A DNA stretch of 25,474 nucleotides from Lachnospiraceae bacterium UBA7054 (GCA_002492725.1 DLAF01000028.1:1-25474), one strand, 5' to 3'; positions 7,026 through 14,817 are shown, numbered from the stretch's first letter. Program-made: numbers and translations. Notes: generated from the sequence alone by a model not told the origin.

Positions 7026-8423
7026 ATGAAAACAAGAAATGGTTATCAAACATATCCGCTTACGGTGGCGCAGAAATTTCATATTTACTACATGGATTTC
7101 TGCCCGAAGAAAGAGGTCGTAAATATCGGCACCAGCCTGACCATCGAGTATGAGCTGGATATCGAGGAGTTAAAGCGGGCGGTCTATAAGGCGTACGAGC
7201 GCTGTGAGTCCATGCGGGTGCGTTTTGCTTACGATAAGGATGAGGAGCAGTGGTATCAGTATCTGGTGGACAGGGAAGAGCGGGACATCGAGTATGTGGA
7301 CTTTTCGGGCAAGACCATGGAGGAGGCTGCAGAGATTATGACAGCCTGGACACAGGTGCCCTTCCGGAGGGAGGACAGTCCCATGAACCGTGTGGTGATG
7401 ATCAAGACGCCGGACGGCTGTCAGGGCCTCTATGTGCTGGGGGATCATATGCTGATGGATGCCCAGTCTTTGATCTGTTTTCTGCGGGATGTGATCGAAC
7501 TTTACTGTAACGCTAAGTTTGAGGGGATTGACTATCCGCTGGATATGCGTTCTTATATCGAACAGCTGGAGAAGGATCTTGCGTATGAGGCAGGCAGCAG
7601 GGCGCAGGCTAGAGACAGGGAATATTTCCAGAATCTGATCGCGGAGTCGGAGCCGATCTTTAATGGCATCAAGGGGCCCGAGCAGCTTGCGGAGGCAAGA
7701 AAGAAATTCCCCGGAACGCGGGCGGCCTTTTCCGCAACACGAGAGGTGGATTCCGCGTTGGATATCTTCCATCTGGAAGAGGAGCCGACACAGCGTCTGA
7801 TGCGTTTTTGCGAGGAACAGCATGTTTCCCTGCAGTGCCTGCTGATTATGGGCATCCGTACTTATTTGCAAAAAATGAACGACAACGACGACGTTTCCAT
7901 CAACGTAGCTTATGCGAGACGGGCAACTTTGATGGAAAAGAAATCCGGCGGTACCAGAATCCATTCCTTCCCCTTCCGCACAATTCTGTCCAAGGATCAG
8001 ACTTTTATGGACGGTATTCTGGCAATCCGAAGCGGACAGAATGAAATTTTCCGCCACACCAATTATAATCCGGTGGAATACTTTGCCTACAGGAGCAAGC
8101 TTTACAACACGCCGCAGGGTGCGACCTATGAGCCGATGTCCCTGACTTATCAGCCTTTGACCTTAAAGGACAAGGGCCTGGAACAGCTGGGAGACATTCG
8201 CTATAAGACGAAATGGTATCCCAACGGCGCGACCACGCAGGCCATGTACCTGACGGTGATGCACCGCCCAGACGATAACGGGCTTGACTTCAATTTTGAA
8301 CATCAGGTGGCAGCCGTGAGCAGGGAAACGCTGGAACGCTTTTATTATTATCTGTGCAAGATCATGTTTAAGGGAACGGAGAACCCAAATCTGAAGATTG
8401 GTGATATCATTAAGTTGATATAA
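7026..8423 (+). CDS. Stand-alone NRPS-type condensation-domain protein
   Basis: A 465-residue protein with the layout of a single condensation domain, the chloramphenicol-acetyltransferase-like fold that joins an acyl group on a carrier protein to an amine or alcohol. Seen: the N-terminal YPLTVAQ segment, and the active-site region GDHMLMDAQSL, where the family HHxxxDG reads Asp140-His141-xxx-Asp145-Ala146. The second His, the catalytic one, and the Asp are kept; the first His and the Gly are replaced. A later VAYARRATLMEKK...FPFRTIL region resembles the C5 motif. GAGAGGGG precedes the ATG. It is followed by a carrier protein and an AMP ligase, its natural partners. The acceptor is unknown. 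It could instead act as an acyltransferase of the wider superfamily. Confidence 0.82.
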   Translation: MKTRNGYQTYPLTVAQKFHIYYMDFCPKKEVVNIGTSLTIEYELDIEELKRAVYKAYERCESMRVRFAYDKDEEQWYQYLVDREERDIEYVDFSGKTMEEAAEIMTAWTQVPFRREDSPMNRVVMIKTPDGCQGLYVLGDHMLMDAQSLICFLRDVIELYCNAKFEGIDYPLDMRSYIEQLEKDLAYEAGSRAQARDREYFQNLIAESEPIFNGIKGPEQLAEARKKFPGTRAAFSATREVDSALDIFHLEEEPTQRLMRFCEEQHVSLQCLLIMGIRTYLQKMNDNDDVSINVAYARRATLMEKKSGGTRIHSFPFRTILSKDQTFMDGILAIRSGQNEIFRHTNYNPVEYFAYRSKLYNTPQGATYEPMSLTYQPLTLKDKGLEQLGDIRYKTKWYPNGATTQAMYLTVMHRPDDNGLDFNFEHQVAAVSRETLERFYYYLCKIMFKGTENPNLKIGDIIKLI

Positions 8424-8487
8424 TATTCATGAAAGCAAAAGCGAGCATGCATTGCAGAGAAGTAGAAGAAAAGGAGGTTGACATAAC

Positions 8488-8712
8488 ATGTTTGATCAAT
8501 TAGCGGATATCATTACAAACTATGTGGAAGTGAAGAAGGAGGACATCAAGCCGGAGTCCCGTTTTATGGAGGATCTCGGGTTTTCCTCCTTTGACTTTAT
8601 GAGTATGCTCGGCGAGGTGGAGGACACCTTCGATGTGGAGATCGAGCAGGAGGAGGCTGCAGGCATCCGCACGGTGCAGGAGGCAGTGGATTATCTGGAG
8701 AAGATTTCGTAA
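8488..8712 (+). CDS. Acyl/peptidyl carrier protein
   Basis: A 74-residue acidic four-helix carrier protein. The phosphopantetheine site lies in DLGFSSFDFMSML: Ser34 aligns with the modified serine, and the usual DSL is SSF here. Helix II and the rest (EVEDTFDVEIEQEEAAGIRTVQEAVDYL) are typical of ACPs. AAGGAGG is 10 nt before the ATG. It lies between the condensation protein and the ligase, so it is a dedicated carrier rather than the fatty-acid-synthesis AcpP: the ligase should load an acyl group on it and the condensation protein should unload it. The changed DSL motif may tune which phosphopantetheinyl transferase or partner recognises it. Confidence 0.92.
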   Translation: MFDQLADIITNYVEVKKEDIKPESRFMEDLGFSSFDFMSMLGEVEDTFDVEIEQEEAAGIRTVQEAVDYLEKIS

Positions 8713-8739
8713 GGGAAATGCTTCGGAATGGAGTAGACT

Positions 8740-10290
8740 ATGGTTGAAATGAGCAGCACCATCAGAGAACTTTTGGTCAAGGCGGCGGAAAAGTACGGGC
8801 CGCAGGACGCAATCCGCTACAAGGTAAAGCGGGAAGGAAAAAACGGCAAGCGGGAGACTGTTGTGGAGGCAAAGACCTACAGTCAGTTAAAGGATGACAG
8901 TGAGCGGTTTTCCGCTGCCATCGAAAAGCTGGGAGAACAGGGCTCTCATGTGGCCATTGTGGGAGACAGCTCCTATGGCTGGATCGTGTCTTTCTATGGC
9001 ACGGTAAACGGCGGCAGTGTGGCGGTTCCGTTGGATGCGAATCTCCCTGCGGAAGATTTGTGTGAGCTCATCGACCGGGCGGATGCGACGGTGCTTGTGT
9101 TTGATACGGCGAGGACGGCTGTCGCACAGATGTCACTGGAAAAATGTCCCAAATTAAAGCACAGGATCACGACGGCATCTGTGCAGACGGCGGAAGAGTA
9201 CCCCGCGGGGACGCTGTTTTTTGAGGAAGTGATCGGAGCGCAGGAGCCGGGTTTTTCCTTCTTGCCAAAGCCAGAGGATCTCTCGACCATCATGTACACT
9301 TCGGGGACCACGGGAAAGAGCAAGGGCGTCATGCTCACGCACAGAAATCAGGCGGAGAATGCCACCGCTCAGGATATGGGATTCGAGACGGGGATGGTGC
9401 TGCTTTCGGTACTGCCGATCCATCACGCCTATTGTCTGAGCATGGATATCTTAAAGGGCGCATCTTTGGGAGCGGTGGTCTGTATCAACGATTCTTTGCT
9501 GCGGGTACTGAAGAATATTAAATTATTTGAGCCGAATATCATCCTCATGGTGCCTTTGATGATCGAGACCTTTGCAAAGAAGCTGGAGGAGACGGACTGG
9601 ATTCCTGCGCCGCTTGTCAAAGCGAAGGTGTTCGGTAAGCAGTTTCAGACCATCTGCAGCGGCGGCGCGTACTTAAACCCTGATTACATAAAGCGGTTTG
9701 CCAAGTACGGCATTACCATCTATCAGGGCTACGGGATGACCGAGTGTGCGCCCGTGATCAGCACCAATTCCCCAAAGGAGAAGAAGGACGGCTCCATCGG
9801 CAAGTGTATGCCAAACTGCGAGGTAAAAGTGGTGGATGAAGAGCTGTGGGTGAAGGGGTCAAGCGTGATGCAGGGCTATTACAAGATGCCGGAGGAAACG
9901 GCAGAAACCCTGGTGGACGGCTGGCTGCGGACGGGCGATCTGGGGTATGTGGACGAGGAAGGCTTTCTCTTTCTCACAGGCAGGAAGAAAAACCTGATCA
10001 TCACGCCTAACGGCGAGAACGTATCTCCGGAGGAGCTGGAAAATAAGATCGGCAGCGCGCGTCTCGTGCAGGAAGTGCTGGTGCGGGAAGCAGACGGCGC
10101 GATCGAGGCGGAGATCTTTCCGGATATGGACTATGCTTCCAGGAAAAAGATCAGGGACGTGGAGGCCGAGATTCGGAAGATCGTGGATGAATATAATGAG
10201 AAGGCACCGCTCTATAAGCGCATTACAAGCGTGAAGCTGCGCGATACGGAGTTTGAGAAAAACACAACCAAAAAGATCAAGAGATTTTAG
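8740..10290 (+). CDS. AMP-forming acyl ligase (acyl-ACP synthetase / adenylation protein)
   Basis: A 516-residue member of the ANL superfamily, which makes acyl-AMP from a carboxylic acid and ATP and then a thioester. Motifs in order: TIMYTSGTTGKSKG (183-196), YQGYGMTEC (328-336), GWLRTGDLGYVDEEGF (394-409), GRKKNLI (414-420) and the C-terminal lysine region NTTKKIKR with Lys511/512. It resembles long-chain-fatty-acid ligases more than amino-acid-specific A domains; the Asp that binds the substrate amino group in NRPS A domains is not evident, which favours a simple carboxylic acid. GGAG precedes the ATG by 6 nt. It is last in the operon and closed by the terminator at 10308-10346. Thioester acceptor is probably the adjacent carrier protein; CoA is possible. 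Confidence 0.92.
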   Translation: MVEMSSTIRELLVKAAEKYGPQDAIRYKVKREGKNGKRETVVEAKTYSQLKDDSERFSAAIEKLGEQGSHVAIVGDSSYGWIVSFYGTVNGGSVAVPLDANLPAEDLCELIDRADATVLVFDTARTAVAQMSLEKCPKLKHRITTASVQTAEEYPAGTLFFEEVIGAQEPGFSFLPKPEDLSTIMYTSGTTGKSKGVMLTHRNQAENATAQDMGFETGMVLLSVLPIHHAYCLSMDILKGASLGAVVCINDSLLRVLKNIKLFEPNIILMVPLMIETFAKKLEETDWIPAPLVKAKVFGKQFQTICSGGAYLNPDYIKRFAKYGITIYQGYGMTECAPVISTNSPKEKKDGSIGKCMPNCEVKVVDEELWVKGSSVMQGYYKMPEETAETLVDGWLRTGDLGYVDEEGFLFLTGRKKNLIITPNGENVSPEELENKIGSARLVQEVLVREADGAIEAEIFPDMDYASRKKIRDVEAEIRKIVDEYNEKAPLYKRITSVKLRDTEFEKNTTKKIKRF

Positions 10291-10307
10291 CAGGATCAAT
10301 ACAAAAA

Positions 10308-10346
10308 GACCGCCCTCCGCGATGCCGCAGGAGAGCGGTCCTTTTT
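10308..10346. terminator. Bidirectional terminator between convergent ligase operon and DUF6033 gene
   Basis: GACCGCCCTCC (10308-10318) pairs with GGAGAGCGGTC (10330-10340) with one mismatch. It is flanked by AAAAA on the left and TTTTT on the right, so it can end transcription from both sides. A second GC-rich hairpin (10364-10383) and GATCGAA-TTTG-TTCGATC (10386-10403) follow before the minus-strand stop codon. Confidence 0.85.
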
Positions 10347-10405
10347 ACGAATACCTAAGTTTCGAGTCCGCGAAGCGGATCTCGCGATCGAATTTGTTCG
10401 ATCCG

Positions 10406-11134
10406 TTAGACGGTGAAATCGAAGTTTTTGCCGGGCATCGGAATCGTGGTCTCTTCCTTTACATTGTCCCAGTTAAAGTTCTTGATCTGCTCGAGGAGAT
10501 CCTCCACGTTGTCTGCGGAGACGGTAGCGCGTTTGCTGTGTTCATAGTTGTATTTGTCCTGCGGATTTCCTGCCTTTTCAGCTTCAGCTTCCTTGGCAGC
10601 TTCCTTTTTGTCCTCGCGGATCTTATCCACGAATTCTTTCTGACGCTCACCGGCCTTTTCCAGCTCTGCGAAGTAAGAAACCTTTCCGTCCTTGCCAATG
10701 TTTACGCCGAGGGATACCACTTCATCCTCGCGGCCGCTTGCCTTTAATTCTTCTTTCATCTCGCCGAGCTTGTTCAGAGATTCATCCAGAAGAGAGAGGT
10801 TCTGCTTCTTAACCTCATCATCGTTTGCCATGCGCTCCAGCTCTTCGGGATCGATCAGCACGCTGTAATCCTTGGTGCCGCGGGAGAGATATTCGGAAGC
10901 CTCCTCCTCGCTATCATAATCCGCTACATAGAAATCCGCATTGTTGTAGCTTCTCTTTAATTCCTGCAAAAGAGCCTTTGCCTTATCGCTCAACTGTACG
11001 GGATTGTTGTTTGTCTTTTTTGTGCCGTTTGTCTTTTTGTCGTCGGTCTTTGTGGTTTTTCTGCTCTGTGCCGTGGAACTGTAGATGTTCTTCTGCATTG
11101 CACTGTAGCTGCCGACACCGTTCATATTGTTCAT
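10406..11134 (-). CDS. DUF6033-like protein of unknown function
   Basis: A 242-residue, highly charged, soluble protein without signal peptide or membrane segment. The first 50 residues are low-complexity (Asn/Thr/Lys). The middle has LSDKAKALLQELKR, TKDYSVLIDPEELERMANDDE and EVVSLGVNIGKDGKVSYFAELEKAGERQKEFVDKIRE, a pattern I recall from DUF6033 proteins of Lachnospiraceae. Much of 95-200 should be helical or coiled. AAGGAGG lies 7 nt before the ATG, so it is probably well translated. It is a single gene between terminators. No biochemical role can be assigned from sequence. Confidence 0.72.
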   Translation of the reverse strand: MNNMNGVGSYSAMQKNIYSSTAQSRKTTKTDDKKTNGTKKTNNNPVQLSDKAKALLQELKRSYNNADFYVADYDSEEEASEYLSRGTKDYSVLIDPEELERMANDDEVKKQNLSLLDESLNKLGEMKEELKASGREDEVVSLGVNIGKDGKVSYFAELEKAGERQKEFVDKIREDKKEAAKEAEAEKAGNPQDKYNYEHSKRATVSADNVEDLLEQIKNFNWDNVKEETTIPMPGKNFDFTV

Positions 11135-11160
11135 GATTTTGCCCTCCTTAGCTAACTTTG

Positions 11161-11190
11161 TTTACACTGTAAATCCGTTTACCCGGTCAA
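11161..11190 (-). promoter_or_regulatory. Promoter with overlapping palindrome for the DUF6033-like gene
   Basis: On the minus strand TTGACC (plus 11185-11190), 18-nt spacer, TGTAAA (plus 11161-11166). The -10 is half of a perfect palindrome TTTACA-C-TGTAAA (11161-11173), and GTTTAC recurs at 11177-11182, so the site may also be an operator. The predicted 5' UTR is short. Confidence 0.45.
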
Positions 11191-11298
11191 GGATCGCACA
11201 GAATCCTTTCTTATCATATATATCGCCAGCGGGCGGATTTTTCTTAATAGGGGATATTAGGAAAAAAGTAGGGTTTTTATGATAAATACTGAAAAAGG

Positions 11299-11327
11299 TT
11301 GAAAAGCAATAAAAAAGGATATATAAT
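11299..11327 (+). promoter_or_regulatory. SigA-type promoter of the HTH-Uma2 gene
   Basis: TTGAAA (11299-11304), 17-nt spacer, perfect TATAAT (11322-11327), 36 bp before the start codon. Confidence 0.7.
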
Positions 11328-11363
11328 AATAAAAAGGAAGCGACTAAGGGGAGGGAAAACGGT

Positions 11364-12212
11364 ATGAGTATGACGCTGGCGGATATCTTAAGAATCAAGG
11401 AAGAGAGGGGTTACAGCGTGGCGAAGCTCTCCGAATACAGCGGCGTTCCCGTTGGTACGCTGCAAAAGCTTCTGCGGGGAGAGAGCAAAAATCCCAGAAA
11501 GGCGACGCTGGATGCCATTGAGAGGGTTCTGTATGGGGATGAGAAACACTATCCGGGCAAAGCCTTTGAGTACGAGGTGGAAGGCAGACAGCCCGATCTG
11601 GTTAGAGAGCCCGCCGCCCAATATGGGAGGAGCCTGCCGGAGCAGGGAGAATATACGCTGCAGGATTACTACGCCCTGCCGGATGACAGGCGGGTGGAAT
11701 TGATCGATGGAGTCTTCTACGATATGGCGGCACCGTCGTTTGTACATCAGCAGATCACAGGTCTGGTCTATGCGCAGATTCGGGATTTCATTGAGAAAAA
11801 CGGCGGGGATTGCATTCCGTCTATTGCGCCTGTCGATGTACAGCTTGATTGCGATAACAAAACAATGATACAGCCGGACGTACTTATTGTATGCGACCCG
11901 AAAAAATTAAAAAGTTTCGGTGTCCTGGGCGCGCCTGATTTTGTGCTGGAAGTAATTTCTCCTTCCACGAAAAAGAAAGATATGCTGACGAAACTGGTAA
12001 AGTATATGGAAGCGGGGGTAAAGGAGTATTGGGTGATCGATCCTGACAGGAAGGTGCTGATCGTCTATCTGGCCGAGGAAAGAGGGATGCCCTGCATCTA
12101 TCCTTTGCAGGGAAAAGCAGGTGTGCATCTCTACGAGGGACGTCTGCAGATTGATCTGGAGAAAATAGCCGGAGTTATTGAAAAGATGAATCGGATCATG
12201 GGGGAGGAGTAG
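11364..12212 (+). CDS. HTH domain fused to Uma2-family (DUF820) nuclease-fold protein
   Basis: A 282-residue two-domain protein. Residues 1-60 form an XRE-like helix-turn-helix (GYSVAKLSEYSGVPVGTLQKLLRG, then KATLDAIERVL). After a linker, 95-275 match Uma2/DUF820, a PD-(D/E)XK nuclease-fold family: TLQDYYALPDDRRVELIDGVFYDMAAPS, QPDVLIV (candidate metal-binding Asp), FVLEVISPST (candidate Glu) and KLVKYMEAGVKEYWVIDP. The putative active-site residues are present, so it may be a functional nuclease. GGGGAGGG lies 8 nt before the ATG. It stands alone; biological role of the family is poorly known. It could act in DNA defence or repair or as a regulator; none of these is shown here. Confidence 0.85.
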   Translation: MSMTLADILRIKEERGYSVAKLSEYSGVPVGTLQKLLRGESKNPRKATLDAIERVLYGDEKHYPGKAFEYEVEGRQPDLVREPAAQYGRSLPEQGEYTLQDYYALPDDRRVELIDGVFYDMAAPSFVHQQITGLVYAQIRDFIEKNGGDCIPSIAPVDVQLDCDNKTMIQPDVLIVCDPKKLKSFGVLGAPDFVLEVISPSTKKKDMLTKLVKYMEAGVKEYWVIDPDRKVLIVYLAEERGMPCIYPLQGKAGVHLYEGRLQIDLEKIAGVIEKMNRIMGEE

Positions 12213-12217
12213 GGGAA

Positions 12218-12255
12218 AGCGGATTGGCACAGCGTAGGATTTGCGCCAATCTGCT
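12218..12255. terminator. Stem-loop between convergent genes
   Basis: AGCGGATTGGC (12218-12228) pairs with GCCAATCTGCT (12245-12255) with one G-U pair. There is no T-tract on either side, so terminator function is only likely from its position between two convergent stop codons. Confidence 0.45.
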
Positions 12256-12262
12256 GACAACA

Positions 12263-12961
12263 TCAAGTGTCGGCTGAGAACGATTCTTTACAGGCGAATG
12301 CAAACAACCCCGCGAAGAGAAGCATATTGGCGGCAATGATGCAAAAGCTTTCCCCGGAAACATGCGGGTCGCCGATTTTTGAAAGTGTCAGCCTGATCTG
12401 CTCGGAATAGGTATATTTGGCAACTTTTGCGACGGTATCGTTAAATAGAGAAATCATGGGTAGAAACGAAAAAAATATCATGATCGGGACCGTCAGCGAA
12501 GTGGCCATCATCTGCGTTTTGCTAAAGGCGCCGATCGCGGCGCCAAGCAGGAGCGATACCAAGATACCTGTGGACATGGTGAGCATAAAAAAGAGGCGCT
12601 CTTTCGGGGTGTAAGTTCCTGCAAAACAGATGACGGCCGAGCCGAGCAGACAAATGATCCATACATAACTGCCGATTCCGGCAAAATAGGCGGCCGGTCT
12701 GACATTTGACATGAGCAGCACCCGCAGCGTATTTTGTTCTTTTTCCTCCGCAATGATGGCGGAAATCGCGGTCAGAGGCGCCATTCCTATGTACATGGCG
12801 GCAAAGAGCAGGACAAAGAAATTATCCGGCATCCCGCTTATTTGAATGGCATTGTTCATGATGAGCGTCATGATTGGAAACATGATAAATTGAATCAGAA
12901 CGGCCTTATTTTTCGTGGTATCTTTCAGCTGTTTTTTGAAAATGGCAAGTGCGTGTTTCAT
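12263..12961 (-). CDS. ABC-2-type transporter permease
   Basis: A 232-residue integral membrane protein with about six hydrophobic segments (starting near AVLIQFIMFPIMTLIM, FFVLLFAAMYIGMAP, YVWIICLLGSAVICFAG, MSTGILVSLLLGAAIG, LTVPIMIFFSFLPMI and IIAANMLLFAGLFAF) and the ABC-2 motif IIAEEKEQNTLRVLLMS after the second. I chose the ATG at 12961, one base after the ATPase stop, because AGGAAAGGGG is correctly spaced for it; a TTG three codons upstream would be too close. It forms the exporter with the preceding ATPase. Last gene of the LytTR operon. Substrate unknown; LytTR-linked ABC-2 exporters often deal with peptides or antimicrobials. Confidence 0.88.
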   Translation of the reverse strand: MKHALAIFKKQLKDTTKNKAVLIQFIMFPIMTLIMNNAIQISGMPDNFFVLLFAAMYIGMAPLTAISAIIAEEKEQNTLRVLLMSNVRPAAYFAGIGSYVWIICLLGSAVICFAGTYTPKERLFFMLTMSTGILVSLLLGAAIGAFSKTQMMATSLTVPIMIFFSFLPMISLFNDTVAKVAKYTYSEQIRLTLSKIGDPHVSGESFCIIAANMLLFAGLFAFACKESFSADT

Positions 12962-12962
12962 A

Positions 12963-13826
12963 TCAGTCAAGCCCCTTTCCTGTTAATTCGATAAATACGC
13001 TTTCCAGGGTAGGCTCCGTCGAATGGATCGCGGAGATTTCTTCTTTTTCCAGATAGGCTGCAAGCGGTGCGACGGCAGACTGGTCGTTTGAAAGCGATAT
13101 GGTTTCACTGTTTTTGAGGGTGATTTGTATTTTGTTCAGGTGATTGTATTTGCGGCATATTTCGTCCGGTTTGCCGTATTCGATCAGATGCCCGCCGCTT
13201 AACAGCCCCACATGGTCGCAGAGGCTTTCCGCCTCAAACATATTGTGCGTCGTCAAAAAGATAGTGGTTCCCTTTGCCTTTTGCTTACGCAGGACATCGT
13301 GGATCTGTCTTGTCGTGGCGGGGTCAAGACCGGAAGTCGGCTCATCCAGAAAAAGGACCTTCGCGTGGTTCATCAGGGCTCTGGCCAGACAAAGGCGGTT
13401 TTTCATACCTTTGGAAAGTCTTGAAACCGCTGTCTTTCTGGCTTCATACAGTCCCATATTCTTTAGGATATCTGCTGTCATACCTGATATTGCCCTGTGT
13501 GGCACATGATAGATTTCCGCATAAAAAGCCAGATTATCAGATACGGACAGCCGCTCATACAGGCCAAAGTTATCCATCATGGCGCCAATCTGATCGTGTT
13601 CGGCTCGGCCCAGTTTTCGGGTGTCTGTGCCGAGCAGCCTGGCAGAACCGTTCGTCTGTGCAAGCTGTCCGGTCAGGATTTTAATGAGTGTCGTCTTCCC
13701 GGCACCTGAGGGCCCCAGCAGGCCGAACACTTCACCTTCCTGCACCTTGAGGGAGAGATGATCAAGAACCGTATGCTCTCCGAAACGATGTGTTATTTCC
13801 TCTGTTATAATGGTATCATTCATCAT
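12963..13826 (-). CDS. ABC transporter ATP-binding protein
   Basis: A 287-residue cytoplasmic ATPase that powers the adjacent ABC-2 permease. Visible motifs: Walker A GPSGAGKT (about 38-45), signature LSKGMKNRL in place of the usual LSGGQ, Walker B VLFLDEPTSGLDP, and the switch His in LTTHN. The C-terminal 75 residues (from KIQITLKNSETISL) form the accessory domain of ABC-2 drug/antibiotic exporters and end in PTLESVFIELTG. It overlaps the DUF3021 gene by 11 bp and has GGAG 7 nt before its paired ATGs. Likely job: export of, or resistance to, a small molecule or peptide controlled by the LytTR regulator. Confidence 0.93.
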   Translation of the reverse strand: MMNDTIITEEITHRFGEHTVLDHLSLKVQEGEVFGLLGPSGAGKTTLIKILTGQLAQTNGSARLLGTDTRKLGRAEHDQIGAMMDNFGLYERLSVSDNLAFYAEIYHVPHRAISGMTADILKNMGLYEARKTAVSRLSKGMKNRLCLARALMNHAKVLFLDEPTSGLDPATTRQIHDVLRKQKAKGTTIFLTTHNMFEAESLCDHVGLLSGGHLIEYGKPDEICRKYNHLNKIQITLKNSETISLSNDQSAVAPLAAYLEKEEISAIHSTEPTLESVFIELTGKGLD

Positions 13827-14301
13827 TTGATGTCTCCTTTTCCTTCAATCTGGCAAGCGCTTCTTTCAGCTTTTGGTTTTCTATCTTCTCTTTTAAAAGC
13901 ATCATCAGATAACTGCAGACAAAAGAGAGCAGAAAACAGGCGAAAAACATGACCCAGGCAATCCACAGGTTGGCCGGAAACCACTGAAACCTTATGATAA
14001 ATGCAGCTGTGACAAGCAGCACGCTTCCCAACATACAGACGGTTCGCAGAGGAACCGGCATTTTTTTGATCAGGCGCTCCGAAAAGAACAGAAAGCGAAG
14101 CCCCGCAATCAGTGCCGAGATAGCAAGATATTGAAAAGCAATTTCCGCAGGGACTCCCCGGCTGCCCAGGGCAAACATCGAGGACAGGCTCTGCGCGGAA
14201 TCTCCAAATAGAATGCAGAAAACATTCAGGATCAGCATGGAAAAGCCGAAGATGATCAGCACCTGCGCCAGATAGTCAAAGATAGTTTTCTTTTCTTCCA
14301 T
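13816..14301 (-). CDS. DUF3021 family membrane protein
   Basis: A 161-residue protein with four hydrophobic segments (about 10-32, 53-72, 86-103 and 110-135) and a charged coiled-coil-like C-terminal tail (KEKIENQKLKEALARLKEKE). This topology and its place directly after a LytTR gene are hallmarks of DUF3021 proteins. In related LytTR/DUF3021 pairs the membrane protein is thought to restrain or inform the regulator; I recall this as a general model, and nothing in this sequence tests it. Its ATG follows the LytTR stop with no gap (TAAATG), so translation is coupled. Confidence 0.82.
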   Translation of the reverse strand: MEEKKTIFDYLAQVLIIFGFSMLILNVFCILFGDSAQSLSSMFALGSRGVPAEIAFQYLAISALIAGLRFLFFSERLIKKMPVPLRTVCMLGSVLLVTAAFIIRFQWFPANLWIAWVMFFACFLLSFVCSYLMMLLKEKIENQKLKEALARLKEKETSNDE

Positions 14302-14742
14302 TTATTTCACCCCCAATCTCTTTTTCAAACCGTCGGCATATTGTCTGGATGCGATGATCTGCTCACCGTTTACCATCGTGATGCGGATGCGTCTGTTGAT
14401 ATCAGCCTTCAGTGACTGTATGCTTGGCAGATGAATGAGAAAGGATTTGCTCACGCGGAAAAAACCATACTCGGCAAGCTGCCGTTCCAGTTCATAGAGC
14501 GGAAGATCGGACTCATAGACGCTGTCTGCGGTATAGACAAAGCATTTTCGCTCTACGCTCTCGATATAGATGATCTGTGCAATATCGAGGATATGGATTT
14601 CATTGTCTTTCTTTCCGATCAGCTGACTGTCCATCATCCGCAGCGCCGCCAGGATCTCTTCCACCTTTGGCGTCAGTTTGTTACAGGTGACCACGATTTC
14701 CATGTCCGTGATCGTTTCATCAATATTGATCTCTATTTTCAA
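14302..14742 (-). CDS. LytTR-domain DNA-binding regulator
   Basis: A 146-residue protein with no receiver domain. The C-terminal half is a LytTR domain (IHILDIAQIIYIESVERKC..., LYELERQLAEYGFFRVSKSFLIHLPSIQSL..., ITMVNGEQIIASRQYADGLKKRL). The N-terminal 45 residues (LKIEINIDETITDMEIVVTCN) are a small domain typical of this clostridial type. I place the start at the TTG (14742-14740), because GGAGGT precedes it by 5-6 nt on the minus strand; no ATG fits. It should control its own operon of DUF3021 and ABC exporter, probably by binding repeats in the 14750-14900 region. Confidence 0.87.
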   Translation of the reverse strand: MKIEINIDETITDMEIVVTCNKLTPKVEEILAALRMMDSQLIGKKDNEIHILDIAQIIYIESVERKCFVYTADSVYESDLPLYELERQLAEYGFFRVSKSFLIHLPSIQSLKADINRRIRITMVNGEQIIASRQYADGLKKRLGVK

Positions 14743-14817
14743 GATTACCTCCACGCCGGAGCTTCTTTTTGCGGCCTGCCTCCTTCGGGTGGGCGCATCC
14801 GGCGTCCTATAGTCATC

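Noticed and set aside
7170..8057. 295-codon minus-strand open frame
   Set aside because: Antisense to the condensation-domain gene; no RBS or recognisable protein.
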